Of a stretch of 64,000 bases of DNA, positions 1 to 8,544 are shown piece after piece. How positions within the stretch are numbered: the first letter of the stretch is position 1; each line of letters starts with the position of its first letter. The notes under the pieces are model-generated. The model saw nothing but the letters and a program-made list of their open reading frames with translations. It was not told the origin of the DNA and ran no database searches. Made by a program: the position numbers and the translations under genes. The DNA comes from Crossiella sp. S99.2 (GTDB taxonomy: Bacteria; Actinomycetota; Actinomycetes; Mycobacteriales; Pseudonocardiaceae): contig NZ_JALMDK010000001.1 in NCBI RefSeq assembly GCF_023094165.1, forward strand, positions 62,001 to 126,000, read 5' to 3'.

Positions 1-6
1 CGGCGC

Positions 7-681
7 ATGCAGCAGGTCATGATCGTCACCGGCGCGTCCGGCGGCATTGGCGCGGCCACCGCCCGGCTCGCGGCGCAGCGCGGCTTCCGGGTGGTGCTCG
101 CCGCCCGCTCGGCCGGGCCGCTGGAGGCACTCGCCGCCGAACTGGACGGACTCGCCGTGCCCTGCGATGTCGCGCAGTGGCCGCAGGTGCGCGAGCTGGT
201 GGCCCGGACCGTGCACCGGTTCGGGCGGCTGGACGTGGTCTTCGCCAACGCCGGATACAGCGTGTCCACCAGCTTCCGCACCGAGGCAGGCGCCCCGCCG
301 GAGCAGTGGCGGGACATGGTGCTGACCAACGTCTACGGCGCCGCGCTCACCGCCAAGGCCGCCCTGCCGGAACTGCTGCGCGCCAACGGCCACCTGGTGC
401 TCACCGGCTCCGCCGCCGGCCGCGGCATCCGGCCCGGCAACCTGTACTCGGCCACCAAGTGGGCGGTCACCGGCCTGGCCCAGAACATCCGGGCCGAATG
501 CGCGGGCAGCGGCGTGCGGGTCAGCCTGCTCCAGCCCGGCCTGGTCGACACCGGCGGCATCCCGCCGGAACGCGCCGCCGAACCCAAGCTGACCCCCGAG
601 GACGTGGCCCGCGCGGTGCTCTACGCGGTCGAGCAGCCACCACACGTCAACGTGGACGAGATCATCCTGCGCCCGGCCTAG
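7..681 (+). CDS. SDR family NAD(P)-dependent oxidoreductase
   Basis: Classical short-chain dehydrogenase/reductase, 224 aa as read. The nucleotide-binding motif TGASGGIG lies at residues 8-15, an NAG motif near residue 80, and the active-site YSATK (Tyr and Lys four apart) near residue 147. The C-terminus ends soon after the substrate loop, typical of the short classical SDRs. Substrate cannot be predicted. Only six bases precede the ATG, so the ribosome binding site and any operon partner lie outside the window, and an upstream start cannot be excluded. The 3' end overlaps the convergent membrane-protein gene by 20 bp. Confidence 0.85.
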   Translation: MQQVMIVTGASGGIGAATARLAAQRGFRVVLAARSAGPLEALAAELDGLAVPCDVAQWPQVRELVARTVHRFGRLDVVFANAGYSVSTSFRTEAGAPPEQWRDMVLTNVYGAALTAKAALPELLRANGHLVLTGSAAGRGIRPGNLYSATKWAVTGLAQNIRAECAGSGVRVSLLQPGLVDTGGIPPERAAEPKLTPEDVARAVLYAVEQPPHVNVDEIILRPA

Positions 682-1057
682 GGAATGCGGCGGCGCGGCG
701 GGTTCCGGCCAGCAACAGGATGTTCGCGACCAGCAGGATCGGCCAGGGCGTGAGCACCAGGACCACGGCGATGAACAGGGTCCAGATCCCCAGCACCCAC
801 GCGATGAACGGCGGCGGGGTGATGCCCCGGCGGTCCAGCCACAGCACGGTCAGGCCGACCACGATGAGCGGCACGCCGAAGCTGGCCACACTCAGCCAGT
901 AGGCGCTGTTCGCCGGGCTCATACCGGCGAGGTCGTCCCGCCACAGTTCCCCGCTGAACCAGGCGCCGGCGTGCAGCGCGGCGCCTTTCACCGTCAGGGC
1001 GCCGAGGGTGTGCGCGGCGCCGAACAGCGTGATGAGCCAACCAGCCCACTTGATCAT
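662..1057 (-). CDS. Small four-helix membrane protein (DUF6463-like)
   Basis: A 131-aa integral membrane protein with about four hydrophobic segments (near residues 5-22, 50-70, 78-95 and 98-118). It resembles the actinobacterial DUF6463 family from memory; no biochemical role is known to me. The start at 1057 is preferred over the GTG two codons upstream because a GGGGAG ribosome site lies five bases before it. It diverges from the TetR gene at 1176, with two palindromic operators between them, so it is probably the repressor's target. Confidence 0.7.
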   Translation of the reverse strand: MIKWAGWLITLFGAAHTLGALTVKGAALHAGAWFSGELWRDDLAGMSPANSAYWLSVASFGVPLIVVGLTVLWLDRRGITPPPFIAWVLGIWTLFIAVVLVLTPWPILLVANILLLAGTRRAAAFPRPGAG

Positions 1058-1094
1058 GTGCACTCCCCTGGTGTCATGACAGTGTCCCGCCAGT

Positions 1095-1148
1095 GTTATA
1101 CGGTTGCGTATAACTTGAGGTTAGGCCGGTTATACGGTCCCGTACAAC
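1095..1148. promoter_or_regulatory. Two TetR-type palindromic operators
   Basis: 1095-1114 is a perfect inverted repeat, GTTATACG-N4-CGTATAAC. 1129-1148 repeats the same left arm and spacing with one mismatch in the right arm (CGTACAAC). The centres are 34 bp apart, about three helical turns, so two dimers would bind the same face. The sites lie between the divergent membrane-protein gene and the TetR gene. Autoregulation and control of the divergent gene are inferred. Confidence 0.8.
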
Positions 1149-1175
1149 CAGTGCGGGGGTGAGGTGGGGCACAGC

Positions 1176-1811
1176 ATGGGCTCGTTGCGCACACCGCGCG
1201 AGAAGTGGGTTGAGCAAGGACTGCGGGCACTGGCCGAGGGTGGCGTGGAGGCCGTGCGGGTCGAGGCACTGGCCAAGGCGCTCGGCGTGACCAAGGGCGG
1301 GTTCTACGGCTACTTCGCCGACCGCGGCGCGCTGCTGGCGGCGATGCTGGACGCCTGGGAGCGCGAGTGCGTCGATGATGTGCTCGACCAGGTCGAGCGG
1401 GAGTGCGGCGACCTGCGGGACCGGGTCCGGCTGGCCGGGCAGCTCACCTTCTCCAGCGGCCGGCTGCTGCCCATCGACCTGGCCGTGCGCGACTGGGCCC
1501 GCCGGGACGAGGCCGTCGCCGAACGTCTGCGCCGGGTGGACAACCGGCGCATGCAACTGGCGCGCGACGGGATCAGCACGTTCTGTGCCGACCCCGACGA
1601 GGTCGAGGCCCGTGCCCTGCTCGCCTTCTGCGCGGCCATCGGCAGCCACTTCCTCGCCGCCGACCACCCCGGCCGCACCCGCGCCGAGGTCCTCGCCCGC
1701 GCCGCAGACCTCCTGCTCAACGGCCCGCCCGGCGACTCCGCCCCGATCGACGGCGGCCAGCGCGACCCGCTCGCGGGCGGTCTCGACGAGGACGAGACCG
1801 AGGCCGGCTGA
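1176..1811 (+). CDS. TetR/AcrR family transcriptional regulator
   Basis: 211-aa TetR-type repressor. The N-terminal helix-turn-helix spans about residues 10-55 and includes the typical KGGFYGYFADR recognition-helix region. The remainder is an all-helical ligand domain with no recognisable ligand signature. ATG 1176 is chosen because a GAGGTGGGG ribosome site precedes it; a GTG at 1164 in the same frame would add four residues. It is divergent from the DUF6463-like membrane-protein gene. Two near-identical palindromes upstream (1095-1148) are its likely operators. Confidence 0.85.
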   Translation: MGSLRTPREKWVEQGLRALAEGGVEAVRVEALAKALGVTKGGFYGYFADRGALLAAMLDAWERECVDDVLDQVERECGDLRDRVRLAGQLTFSSGRLLPIDLAVRDWARRDEAVAERLRRVDNRRMQLARDGISTFCADPDEVEARALLAFCAAIGSHFLAADHPGRTRAEVLARAADLLLNGPPGDSAPIDGGQRDPLAGGLDEDETEAG

Positions 1812-1868
1812 ACCAAAGCGACCGGCAAGAGCCGAGCACCTGGGTCGGCCGCCCGCCGGGATGGTGGG

Positions 1869-2447
1869 TCAGAGCATGGCGAGCCGGTCCACCAGCAACT
1901 CCACCCGCCGCTCAGCGTCCCCCGGTGGCAGCCGGCCCGCCCGGGTCAGGGTGGCCAGCCCGTGCAGGGCAGCCCAGAACACCTCGGTGAACAGTCCCGG
2001 GTGCACGCCGTCCCCGGCGACCTCACCGAGGCTTTCCAGCAGGGCGGCGAAGGCGTCCTGCAACGGTTCCGGGGTGTCCTCCTGCGCGAACGCCAGGCCG
2101 CCGTCGAGCTGGAACATGGCGTCGTAGACCATCGGGTTGCGCTCGGCGAAGTCGAGGTAAGCGCGGGCGAGGGCGGTGACCCGGGCGCGCGGACCGGCTG
2201 CGGCGGAGGTCGCGGCCCGTAGCGCCACGGCCATCTCGGCGGCGCCATCGAGGGCGACGGCGCCGATGATCTCCCGCTTGCCGCGGAAATGGCTGTAGAG
2301 CACGGGCTGGCTGTACTCGATGCGCTCGGCGAGCCTGCGGGTGGTGACTGCGTCCCAGCCCTGCTGCTCGGCGAGTTCGCGGGCCGTCGCCACGATCAGG
2401 CGCTCACGATCCGCCCGTTCGCGCTCCTTGCGTTCTTGTGCCGACAT
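1869..2447 (-). CDS. TetR/AcrR family transcriptional regulator
   Basis: 192-aa TetR-family repressor with an N-terminal helix-turn-helix (about residues 12-58, including the YSQPVLYSHFRGKREI segment) and a C-terminal helical domain resembling the WHG-type effector domain. It starts at ATG 2447. It is divergent from a small membrane protein at 2538, with CTAG-containing palindromes between. This arrangement matches the TetR/membrane-protein pair at 662-1811, so the window holds two independent repressor plus small-membrane-protein modules side by side. Confidence 0.85.
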   Translation of the reverse strand: MSAQERKERERADRERLIVATARELAEQQGWDAVTTRRLAERIEYSQPVLYSHFRGKREIIGAVALDGAAEMAVALRAATSAAAGPRARVTALARAYLDFAERNPMVYDAMFQLDGGLAFAQEDTPEPLQDAFAALLESLGEVAGDGVHPGLFTEVFWAALHGLATLTRAGRLPPGDAERRVELLVDRLAML

Positions 2448-2455
2448 GAGCCGAT

Positions 2456-2521
2456 TCTAGCACTGCTAGACAATCGAGCGGCACTAGAGCTAGCGTTGCT
2501 CCATCATCTAGCAACACTAGA
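2456..2521. promoter_or_regulatory. TetR operators (TCTAGCA palindromes)
   Basis: 2456-2470 is a perfect 7-1-7 inverted repeat, TCTAGCA-C-TGCTAGA. 2507-2521 has the same left arm, TCTAGCA, with a right arm differing at two positions. Additional CTAG cores lie between them. The sites fill the divergent region between the TetR gene (2447) and the DUF1772-like gene (2538). Binding by the adjacent TetR is inferred. Confidence 0.75.
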
Positions 2522-2537
2522 TTCTTGGAGGGTCATC

Positions 2538-2984
2538 GTGCTCAGCGCACTCGCGGTCGTCACCGTCGTGGTCGTCGGCGTGATGGTGGGGGTGGAGTTC
2601 TCCGTCGCCCTCGTCATCAACCCGATCCTCAACGCACTCCCCGAGGACAGCGCCCAGCGCGGCCGCGCCCACGGCGGCCGGATGCTCGGCGCCGTCATGC
2701 CGTTCTGGTACATCGGTTCGCTCATCCTGAGCGCGGCCTGGGCCATCGCCGGATGGCAGCACCCTGGCACCGGCCTCGTCGTCATCGCCGCCGCGCTGCT
2801 GATCGTGAGCGTGATCATGTCGGTGCTGCTGCTCGTCCCGATCAACAACCGGGGCAAGACGTGGACCGTGGAGAACCGGCCCGCGGACTGGAAGGAGCAG
2901 ATGAACCGCTGGGACCGCTTCCACTACGTCCGCGTCGCCGTCATCATCGCCGCCTTCGCCCTGCTGGCCGCCGCACTCGCCTGA
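2538..2984 (+). CDS. DUF1772-like (anthrone oxygenase family) membrane protein
   Basis: 148-aa protein with four predicted transmembrane helices (near residues 2-22, 50-70, 76-97 and 130-147). Between helices three and four lies a polar stretch with the NRPADWKEQMNRWDRFH signature. Length, topology and this N-x(n)-W-R/K-x-W pattern fit the DUF1772 family, which includes anthrone-oxygenase-like proteins; most members have no proven reaction. The GTG at 2538 is chosen because a TTGGAGGG ribosome site precedes it by six bases. The longer open frame upstream runs through the divergent TetR gene and is not real. Confidence 0.7.
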   Translation: MLSALAVVTVVVVGVMVGVEFSVALVINPILNALPEDSAQRGRAHGGRMLGAVMPFWYIGSLILSAAWAIAGWQHPGTGLVVIAAALLIVSVIMSVLLLVPINNRGKTWTVENRPADWKEQMNRWDRFHYVRVAVIIAAFALLAAALA

Positions 2985-3038
2985 GCCCGCGGGCCGAGCC
3001 GGAGCTGAAGCGGCCGGTGCGAAAAAGAAGCCGGTGGG

Positions 3039-4412
3039 TCAGCCCTGGGCCAGGTCGGTGAAGCGGCTGTAGTGCAGCTGGTGCGCGACCACGATGGTGG
3101 CGGTCGGGCCCGCCCGGTGCTTGGCGATGATCAGGTCGGCCTCGCCGGCCCGCGGGTCGTCGCGTTCCCAGGCGTCCGGGCGGTGGATCAGCATGACCAT
3201 GTCCGCGTCCTGCTCCAGCGAGCCGGACTCGCGAAGGTCGGAGAGCATCGGGCGCTTGTCCGTGCGCTGTTCCGGACCACGGTTGAGCTGGCTCATCGCC
3301 ACCAGCGGCACCTGCAGCTCCTTGGCCAGCAGCTTGAGGTTCCGGGAGAACTCCGAGACTTCCTGCTGGCGGGACTCGACCTTCTTGCCCGAGGTCATCA
3401 GCTGCATGTAGTCCAGCACGATCAGCTTGAGGTCGTGCCGCTGCTTGAGCCGCCGCGCCTTGGCCCGGATCTCCATCATGGTCATGTTCGGCGAGTCGTC
3501 GATGAACAGCGGAGCCTCGCTGATCTCGCTCATCCGCCGGGCCAGCCGGGTCCAGTCGTCATCGGTCATCCGGCCACCGCGCATGTCGGCCAATCGGATC
3601 CGGGCCTCGGCCGAGAGCATGCGCATGACGATCTCGGTCTTGCTCATTTCCAGCGAGAAAATGACGCTGGACATGCCGTGCTTGATCGAGCAGGAGCGGG
3701 CGAAGTCCAGGCCAAGGGTGGACTTGCCGACGCCGGGACGGGCCGCGACGATGATCATCTGACCCGGGTGCAGGCCGTTGGTCAGCTGGTCCAGGTCCAT
3801 GAAGCCGGTGGGCACGCCGAGCGCGCTGCCGCCGCGGCTGGCGATCGCGTCGATCTCGTCCATGGTCGGCTGGAGCAGTTCCTCCAGCGCCGTGTAGTCC
3901 TCGGTGGTGCGCCGCTCGGTGACCTCGTAGATGGCCGCCTGCGCCCGGTCGACCACCTCGGTCACATCCGAGCCCTCGGCGCCGTGGTGGCCGAGCTGGA
4001 CGATCTTGGTCCCGGCCTCGATCAGCCGCCGCAGCACCGCCTTCTCCGCCACGATCTCGGCGTAGTAGCCGGCGTTGGCCGCGGTGGGCACGGTGGCGAT
4101 GAGGGTGTGCATGTACGGCGCGCCGCCGACCCGCAGCAGTTCGCCGCGACGCTCCAGCTCGGCCGAGACGGTGATCGCGTCGGCCGGTTCGCCGCGGGTG
4201 TAGAGGTCGAGGATGCACTCGTAGACCGACTGGTGCGCCGGGCGGTAGAAGTCGCCGGGCCGCACCACCTCGACCACGTCGGCGATGGCGTCCTTGGACA
4301 GCAGCATGCCGCCGAGCACGGACTGTTCGGCCGCGAGGTCCTGCGGGGGTTGCCGCTCGAAGCCACCGGAGGAGTCGCCGCCCCTGAAATCACGGTCGTC
4401 CACCACGGCCAC
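3039..4412 (-). CDS. dnaB: Replicative DNA helicase DnaB
   Basis: 457-aa hexameric 5'-3' replicative helicase. The N-terminal DnaB domain (about residues 20-125, opening LAAEQSVLGGML) is followed by a linker and the RecA-like motor. The motor has Walker A ARPGVGKST near residue 225 and Walker B LIVLDYMQLM near residue 345. It is normal full length. Mycobacterial DnaB often carries an intein in the motor domain; none is present here. Start GTG 4412 has GGAGG nine bases upstream. It follows the rpsF-ssb-rpsR-rplI operon after a strong terminator and a 377-nt leader with DnaA-box-like sites, so it has its own promoter region. Confidence 0.97.
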   Translation of the reverse strand: MAVVDDRDFRGGDSSGGFERQPPQDLAAEQSVLGGMLLSKDAIADVVEVVRPGDFYRPAHQSVYECILDLYTRGEPADAITVSAELERRGELLRVGGAPYMHTLIATVPTAANAGYYAEIVAEKAVLRRLIEAGTKIVQLGHHGAEGSDVTEVVDRAQAAIYEVTERRTTEDYTALEELLQPTMDEIDAIASRGGSALGVPTGFMDLDQLTNGLHPGQMIIVAARPGVGKSTLGLDFARSCSIKHGMSSVIFSLEMSKTEIVMRMLSAEARIRLADMRGGRMTDDDWTRLARRMSEISEAPLFIDDSPNMTMMEIRAKARRLKQRHDLKLIVLDYMQLMTSGKKVESRQQEVSEFSRNLKLLAKELQVPLVAMSQLNRGPEQRTDKRPMLSDLRESGSLEQDADMVMLIHRPDAWERDDPRAGEADLIIAKHRAGPTATIVVAHQLHYSRFTDLAQG

Positions 4413-4547
4413 GGTCGTGCACCTCCACCAAGCTCGGAACCCACCAGGATTCTGCTCGCGACCCCTGACAGATCAGGACTGACCTCTCGTCACCGAGGGC
4501 GCGCAGTGGCGACGCTAGGTCCCCCGTCTGGAGCAGGCAAACCAGCC

Positions 4548-4688
4548 TGTGGATCAACTTGTGGGCAGCCTGGGGATGGTTGCCCACGACTGGACACAGG
4601 TCCCCTGTGCCCTGTGGACAACTTGGGGAGAACCTGCGAGGAAAAATCTAAGCGCGCTGGTCAGAGCCTGTGTGCGCGATGTGGAAAA
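4548..4688. promoter_or_regulatory. Cluster of DnaA-box-like sites upstream of dnaB
   Basis: Three nonamers in the same orientation occur in the long leader of dnaB: TGTGGATCA at 4548-4556, TGTGGACAA at 4613-4621 and TGTGGAAAA at 4680-4688. The middle one is the exact reverse complement of the actinobacterial DnaA box TTGTCCACA; the others differ by one or two bases. Their starts are 65 and 67 bp apart. Two inverted repeats lie between them (GTGGGCA at 4561 with TGCCCAC at 4581; CACAGG at 4595 with CCTGTG at 4604). The rest of the 4413-4789 gap shows no gene. DnaA control of dnaB is inference. Confidence 0.5.
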
Positions 4689-4789
4689 ACTAACCCGAAA
4701 CTGGTTCGGCGTGTCGCCTGTGACCGCGCCGACGGCGTGTCGCGGGCCGGGCGTCACAACTCCAGATTTGTGCTGTGACGCTGAGACAA

Positions 4790-4846
4790 ACGAGCACAGG
4801 CGCCGCCCGTATGGAGTAGCCCCGTTCGGGCGGCGCCTGTGCTCGT
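4790..4846 (-). terminator. Intrinsic terminator after rplI
   Basis: A perfect 20-bp inverted repeat has arms 4790-4809 and 4827-4846 around a 17-nt loop, 17 bp beyond the rplI stop codon. On the minus strand it is followed by TTTGTC. It would end the rpsF-ssb-rpsR-rplI transcript and insulate dnaB. Confidence 0.85.
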
Positions 4847-4863
4847 AGTCGAGCAGAGCGTGC

Positions 4864-5316
4864 TCAGCCCGCGGCAACCACGAGGTTGACGCTGGCGGTG
4901 ACCTCCGGGTGCAGGCGCACCGCGACGGTGTGCTTGCCCGTGGTCTTGATGTGGCCGGAGGTCTCGACGGAACGCTTGTCGAGCACCGGGCCACCGGCGG
5001 ACTTGATCGCGGCAACGATGTCCGCGGTGGTCACCGAGCCGAAGAGCTTGCCGCCACCGGCCGCGGCGCGGCCGGCCAGCTGCACGGCGCCAAGGCCGTC
5101 GAGCTTGGCCTTGACCTCCCTGGCGTGGTCCAGGTCGCGGATCTTGCGACCCTCCTGGGCCCGGCGGATGGTCTGCACCTGCTTCTCCGCACCCTTGGTG
5201 GCCACGATGGCCAGGCCGCGGGGCAGCAGGAAGTTGCGGCCGTAGCCGTCCTTCACCTCGACGATGTCACCAGGACCACCGAGGCCGGTCACGTCAGCGG
5301 TGAGAATGAGCTTCAT
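4864..5316 (-). CDS. rplI: 50S ribosomal protein bL9
   Basis: 150-aa bL9. The N-terminal domain begins [13 protein letters not shown] and has the conserved [15 protein letters not shown] segment near residues 22-36. A long connecting helix and a C-terminal 23S rRNA-binding domain follow. Start ATG 5316 is chosen over an in-frame TTG at 5322 because AGGAG sits six bases before the ATG and the family begins with MK. It is the last gene of the rpsF-ssb-rpsR-rplI operon and is followed by a strong terminator. Confidence 0.97.
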   Translation of the reverse strand: MKLILTADVTGLGGPGDIVEVKDGYGRNFLLPRGLAIVATKGAEKQVQTIRRAQEGRKIRDLDHAREVKAKLDGLGAVQLAGRAAAGGGKLFGSVTTADIVAAIKSAGGPVLDKRSVETSGHIKTTGKHTVAVRLHPEVTASVNLVVAAG

Positions 5317-5344
5317 CGCCAACTCCTCTCTAATGGTCTCTGGG

Positions 5345-5584
5345 TCAGCGAGCGGTCGAGGTGTAGGGCAGCAGCGCCATCTCGCGCGAGTTCTTCACCG
5401 CGATGGCGACGTCCCGCTGGTGCTGGGAGCAGTTGCCGGTCACCCGGCGGGCACGGATCTTGCCGCGGTCGGAAATGAACTTCCGGAGCAGCGCGGTGTC
5501 CTTGTAGTCGATCAGGTGCGCGGTCTTGTCCTTGCAGAACGCGCAGACCTTCTTCTTCGGCTTGCGCACAGGCGGCTTAGCCAT
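5345..5584 (-). CDS. rpsR: 30S ribosomal protein bS18 (zinc-type)
   Basis: 79-aa bS18 with the conserved [19 protein letters not shown] region. It keeps the cysteine pair CAFC (residues 14-17) plus the downstream Cys and His of GNCSQHQ, so this is the C+ (zinc-binding) form. Actinobacteria often carry a second, cysteine-free paralogue elsewhere that replaces it under zinc limitation. It lies between ssb and rplI in the operon. Confidence 0.97.
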   Translation of the reverse strand: MAKPPVRKPKKKVCAFCKDKTAHLIDYKDTALLRKFISDRGKIRARRVTGNCSQHQRDVAIAVKNSREMALLPYTSTAR

Positions 5585-5665
5585 GTGTCGTCCTCCTGGA
5601 GCTGGACGTGGTCGTGTTCGGAGTCTCTTGGGGTGCGGTGCAGGAGCGCTGGCGAGGCAGCCGGA

Positions 5666-6175
5666 TCAGAACGGCGGCTCGTCGTTGAAGCCGCCACCGC
5701 CACCGGAGCTGGCCGCCGGGGGCGCGGAGCCCCACGGGTCGTCGGCAGGCGCACTGCTGCCGCCGCCGGACGCGCCGTACCCACCGCCGCCGCCACCCTG
5801 GCCGCCACCGCGACTGGCGCGGTTGACCTTGGCCGTGGCGTAACGCAGCGAGGGGCCGATCTCGTCGACCTCCAGCTCGATGACGGTGCGCTTCTCGCCT
5901 TCCTTCGTGTCGAAGGAGCGCTGGCGCAGGCGTCCCTGGGCGACCACGCGCATACCGCGGGTCAGGGACTCGGCGGCGTTCTCCGCCGCCTGGCGCCAGA
6001 TGCTGCACCGCAGGAACAGCGCTTCGCCGTCCTTCCACTCACCGCTGGCGCGGTCGAGTGTGCGCGGCGTGGAGGCGATGGTGAAGCTCGCCACGGCCGC
6101 ACCGGACTGGGTGAAGCGCAGTTCCGGATCGGCGGTCAGGTTTCCGACCACCGTGATTACCGTCTCACCAGCCAT
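5666..6175 (-). CDS. ssb: Single-stranded DNA-binding protein
   Basis: 169-aa SSB. The N-terminal OB fold spans about residues 1-112 (opens with [20 protein letters not shown]). A Gly/Ser-rich disordered linker follows, then the protein-interaction tip DEPPF, the actinobacterial version of the DDIPF tail. It binds ssDNA at forks and recruits repair and replication partners through that tip. It lies 18 bp downstream of rpsF, in the standard rpsF-ssb-rpsR order. Confidence 0.97.
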   Translation of the reverse strand: MAGETVITVVGNLTADPELRFTQSGAAVASFTIASTPRTLDRASGEWKDGEALFLRCSIWRQAAENAAESLTRGMRVVAQGRLRQRSFDTKEGEKRTVIELEVDEIGPSLRYATAKVNRASRGGGQGGGGGGYGASGGGSSAPADDPWGSAPPAASSGGGGGFNDEPPF

Positions 6176-6193
6176 GATTCGCGTACTCCCGCG

Positions 6194-6541
6194 TCAGGAC
6201 TTGGGGCCCTTGGACGCCTTGGCAGCAGCCTTCGCGGCGGCCTTGGCGAACTTGGCGGGGTCGCGGCGCAGAACCTTGGTGCGCAGGACGGTGTCCTGCA
6301 GGTTCAGCTGGCGGTCGAGCTCCTTGACCGCGTCCGGCGAGCTGTTGATGTCGATGACCGTGTAAATCCCCTCAGGGGACTTGTTGATCTCGAACGACAA
6401 CCGGCGCTTGCCCCAGACATCGACCTTCTCCACGTTCCCGCCCGAAGTGCGGATGACGTTGAGGAAAGTGTCCAGCGTGGGAGCGACGGTGCGCTCATCC
6501 ACGTTGGGGTCCAGGATGACCATCAGTTCATAGTGACGCAC
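6194..6541 (-). CDS. rpsF: 30S ribosomal protein bS6
   Basis: 115-aa bS6, beginning [11 protein letters not shown], with the ferredoxin-like fold expected of the family and a lysine/alanine-rich C-terminal extension. Start GTG 6541 has a perfect AGGAGGT ribosome site (6551-6557) nine bases upstream. It is the first gene of the rpsF-ssb-rpsR-rplI operon. In many bacteria S6 and S18 bind the leader of this operon; I did not identify a clear S6:S18 motif in the short upstream region. Confidence 0.96.
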   Translation of the reverse strand: MRHYELMVILDPNVDERTVAPTLDTFLNVIRTSGGNVEKVDVWGKRRLSFEINKSPEGIYTVIDINSSPDAVKELDRQLNLQDTVLRTKVLRRDPAKFAKAAAKAAAKASKGPKS

Positions 6542-6656
6542 GTAGACCTCACCTCCTGTGGACTAAATCGGCCACGGACTTTCCGTGGCAGGAGGGTCGT
6601 CGCGTCAGCAACCCGAGCAGGCTAACAGCCCAGTGCCGGTTGCTCCCAATCGGTGA

Positions 6657-7619
6657 TCAGGCGGTACGCCGAAGTACCCAGGTACGGACCAGCCCAGCCG
6701 TCACCATGGACAGCGCGAGCACCGCGAGCAGCACCGGAGCCGCCACCCGCCCCGCGCCGTCGGTGGGCAGCGCGCGGGCCTGACCCGCCGAGGCCACCCC
6801 GTCACCGCCCTCGGGCAGCCCGTAGGCGCCCGCGGAGCCGGGCGAGGCCTGGCCGTAGCGGTCGCCGGGGGCCAGCGCGCCCAGTCCGCCGGGCACGGCC
6901 GCGGGCAGTCCGGAGTAGTCGTAGAGCGGCACCCGGCCGTAGTCGTAGAGGCCGCCGCCCTCAAGGCGCGGCAGCTGGAAGTCCGGGATCGGCGTGCCGG
7001 CGCCTGGGGTGCCGGGCGGCGGGGTGCCGGGGTTGGACGTGCCGGGCGGCGGCGTGCCAGGAGGCGGGGTGCCGGGGCCGGGCTGACCGGGGTTGGTGGT
7101 GCCGGGTGGCGGCTTGGGCGCGGGTGATCCGCCGGGCAGGTTCTTCGCGCCCTCCTGGATCGGCGCGGCCACCGCGTTCACCGTCTTGACCGTCACCCCG
7201 CAGCCCGCGCTGAGCACCTGCTGCACGCCCTTGACCACCTCGCCGAGGATCGGCCCGAGCAGCGGGATCCGGCGCAGCGCGTCAAGGACGCTGCCGGCGA
7301 TCTGCCCGCCGGTGATGAACCCGCCCTTGCCGTCGGGCACCGCGCCGATCGGGATCGGCGGCAGCGCGCGCACGGCCTTGTCCACCGCGCCGGCCAGCGG
7401 CGGCCCGAGCAGCGGCACCCGCCGGACCACCTCGACCACCGGCGCGGCCACCGCACCCGCGCTGAGCTGGATGGGCTGGCCGGGTTTGCCCTGGACAGTC
7501 GCCCCGCAGTCGCCGATCAGGATCGGTTCAGCAGCCAGCGCTGAGCCGGCTAGTCCGACCATGCTCACCATGGCGAGCAGCACGGATGCCACGGAAAGCC
7601 GTGCGAGTCGAGCCAGCAT
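6657..7619 (-). CDS. Secreted Pro/Gly-rich surface protein with C-terminal membrane anchor
   Basis: 320-aa protein with a Sec signal peptide (residues 1 to about 29, ending SALAA). A domain with two similar segments RRVPLLGP and RRIPLLGP and two cysteines follows. Then comes a low-complexity run built of PPPGT-type units, a Tyr-containing stretch (LYDYGRVPLYDYSG), and a single C-terminal transmembrane helix ending in positive residues. This layout fits a cell-wall-spanning, membrane-anchored protein; I do not recognise a family. Start 7619 is preferred over the ATG two codons upstream, which abuts GGAGGG too closely. It follows rpsF in reverse orientation to nfo. Confidence 0.75.
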   Translation of the reverse strand: MLARLARLSVASVLLAMVSMVGLAGSALAAEPILIGDCGATVQGKPGQPIQLSAGAVAAPVVEVVRRVPLLGPPLAGAVDKAVRALPPIPIGAVPDGKGGFITGGQIAGSVLDALRRIPLLGPILGEVVKGVQQVLSAGCGVTVKTVNAVAAPIQEGAKNLPGGSPAPKPPPGTTNPGQPGPGTPPPGTPPPGTSNPGTPPPGTPGAGTPIPDFQLPRLEGGGLYDYGRVPLYDYSGLPAAVPGGLGALAPGDRYGQASPGSAGAYGLPEGGDGVASAGQARALPTDGAGRVAAPVLLAVLALSMVTAGLVRTWVLRRTA

Positions 7620-7773
7620 GCCCATCCCTCCGGTGCGTACCGGTCGGTAACGTTCCTTAGGTGCAACGACGGTAGGTCGCCAAGGTGACGGTTGCCACCC
7701 CAAACCATGACGGAATGGCACACAACCTCGACTCGGGGAGTGGCCGTCAGACCCGCCGACTACGCTCTCCGGC

Positions 7774-8544
7774 ATGCGCATCGGGGCACACGTCGCCGAC
7801 GACAACCCGCTCGGCTCGGCGCAGGACCGCGGCGCCGAGGTCGTCCAGTTCTTCCTGTCCAACCCGCAGAGCTGGGAGTCACCCAAGCCGCACCCGCAGG
7901 CCGAGGCCCTGCGGGCGGCCGGGATCTCGGTCTTCGTGCACTCGCCATACGTGATCAACGTGGCCTCGCTGAACAACCGGATCCGCATCCCCTCGCGTAA
8001 ATCGGTGGTGCAGCAGGCCGAGGCGGCCAAGGCCAGCGGTGCGCTGGGCCTGGTGGTGCACGGCGGGCACGTCACCAAGGGCGATGACCCGGCCGACGGC
8101 ATCGCGAACTGGCGCAAGCTGTTCGAGCGGCAGGCCGAGGCGGGTGGGTTCGCGGTGCCGGTGCTGATCGAGAACACCGCCGGCGGGGACAACGCGATGG
8201 CCCGCCGCTTCGACATGCTGTCCCGGCTCTGGGACGCCGTCGGCGAGTTCGGCGCCGGGTTCTGCCTGGACACCTGCCACGCGCACGCCGCGGGCGAGGA
8301 CCTGGTCGGCATCGTGGAGCGGGTCAAGGCGATCACCGGCCGGATCGACCTGGTGCACCTGAACAACTCCAGGGACGAGTTCGGCTCCTCCCGGGACCGG
8401 CACGCCAACATCGACACCGGCACGATCGAGCCGGGGGTGCTGGCCGCGGTGGTCAACGCCGCCCAGGCCCCGGTCGTGGTCGAGACCCCAGGTGACGGGC
8501 AGGCGGGCGACATCGCCTATCTGCGTTCCCAGCTACCCGCGTGA
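7774..8544 (+). CDS. nfo: Endonuclease IV (AP endonuclease family 2)
   Basis: 256-aa TIM-barrel AP endonuclease, which cleaves DNA 5' to abasic sites in base-excision repair. Metal-site segments visible include RIGAHV at the start, VHSPYVIN near residue 55, VVHGGH near 90, VLIENTAGG near 130, LDTCHAHAAG near 168, VHLNNSRDEFGSSRDRH near 195 (family pattern H-x-NDS...G...D-R-H), and a final VVETPG. Length matches the short actinobacterial form. Its stop codon overlaps the GTG of the following GT87 gene by four bases, implying translational coupling. Confidence 0.88.
   Translation: MRIGAHVADDNPLGSAQDRGAEVVQFFLSNPQSWESPKPHPQAEALRAAGISVFVHSPYVINVASLNNRIRIPSRKSVVQQAEAAKASGALGLVVHGGHVTKGDDPADGIANWRKLFERQAEAGGFAVPVLIENTAGGDNAMARRFDMLSRLWDAVGEFGAGFCLDTCHAHAAGEDLVGIVERVKAITGRIDLVHLNNSRDEFGSSRDRHANIDTGTIEPGVLAAVVNAAQAPVVVETPGDGQAGDIAYLRSQLPA

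Noticed and set aside
3072..4778. 568-codon plus-strand open frame over dnaB
   Set aside because: It is the antisense shadow of dnaB; high GC makes long antisense frames common and its translation has no family features.
4413..4789. Chromosomal origin of replication
   Set aside because: There are only three box-like sites, no dnaA or dnaN nearby and no AT-rich unwinding region; actinobacterial oriC lies between dnaA and dnaN.
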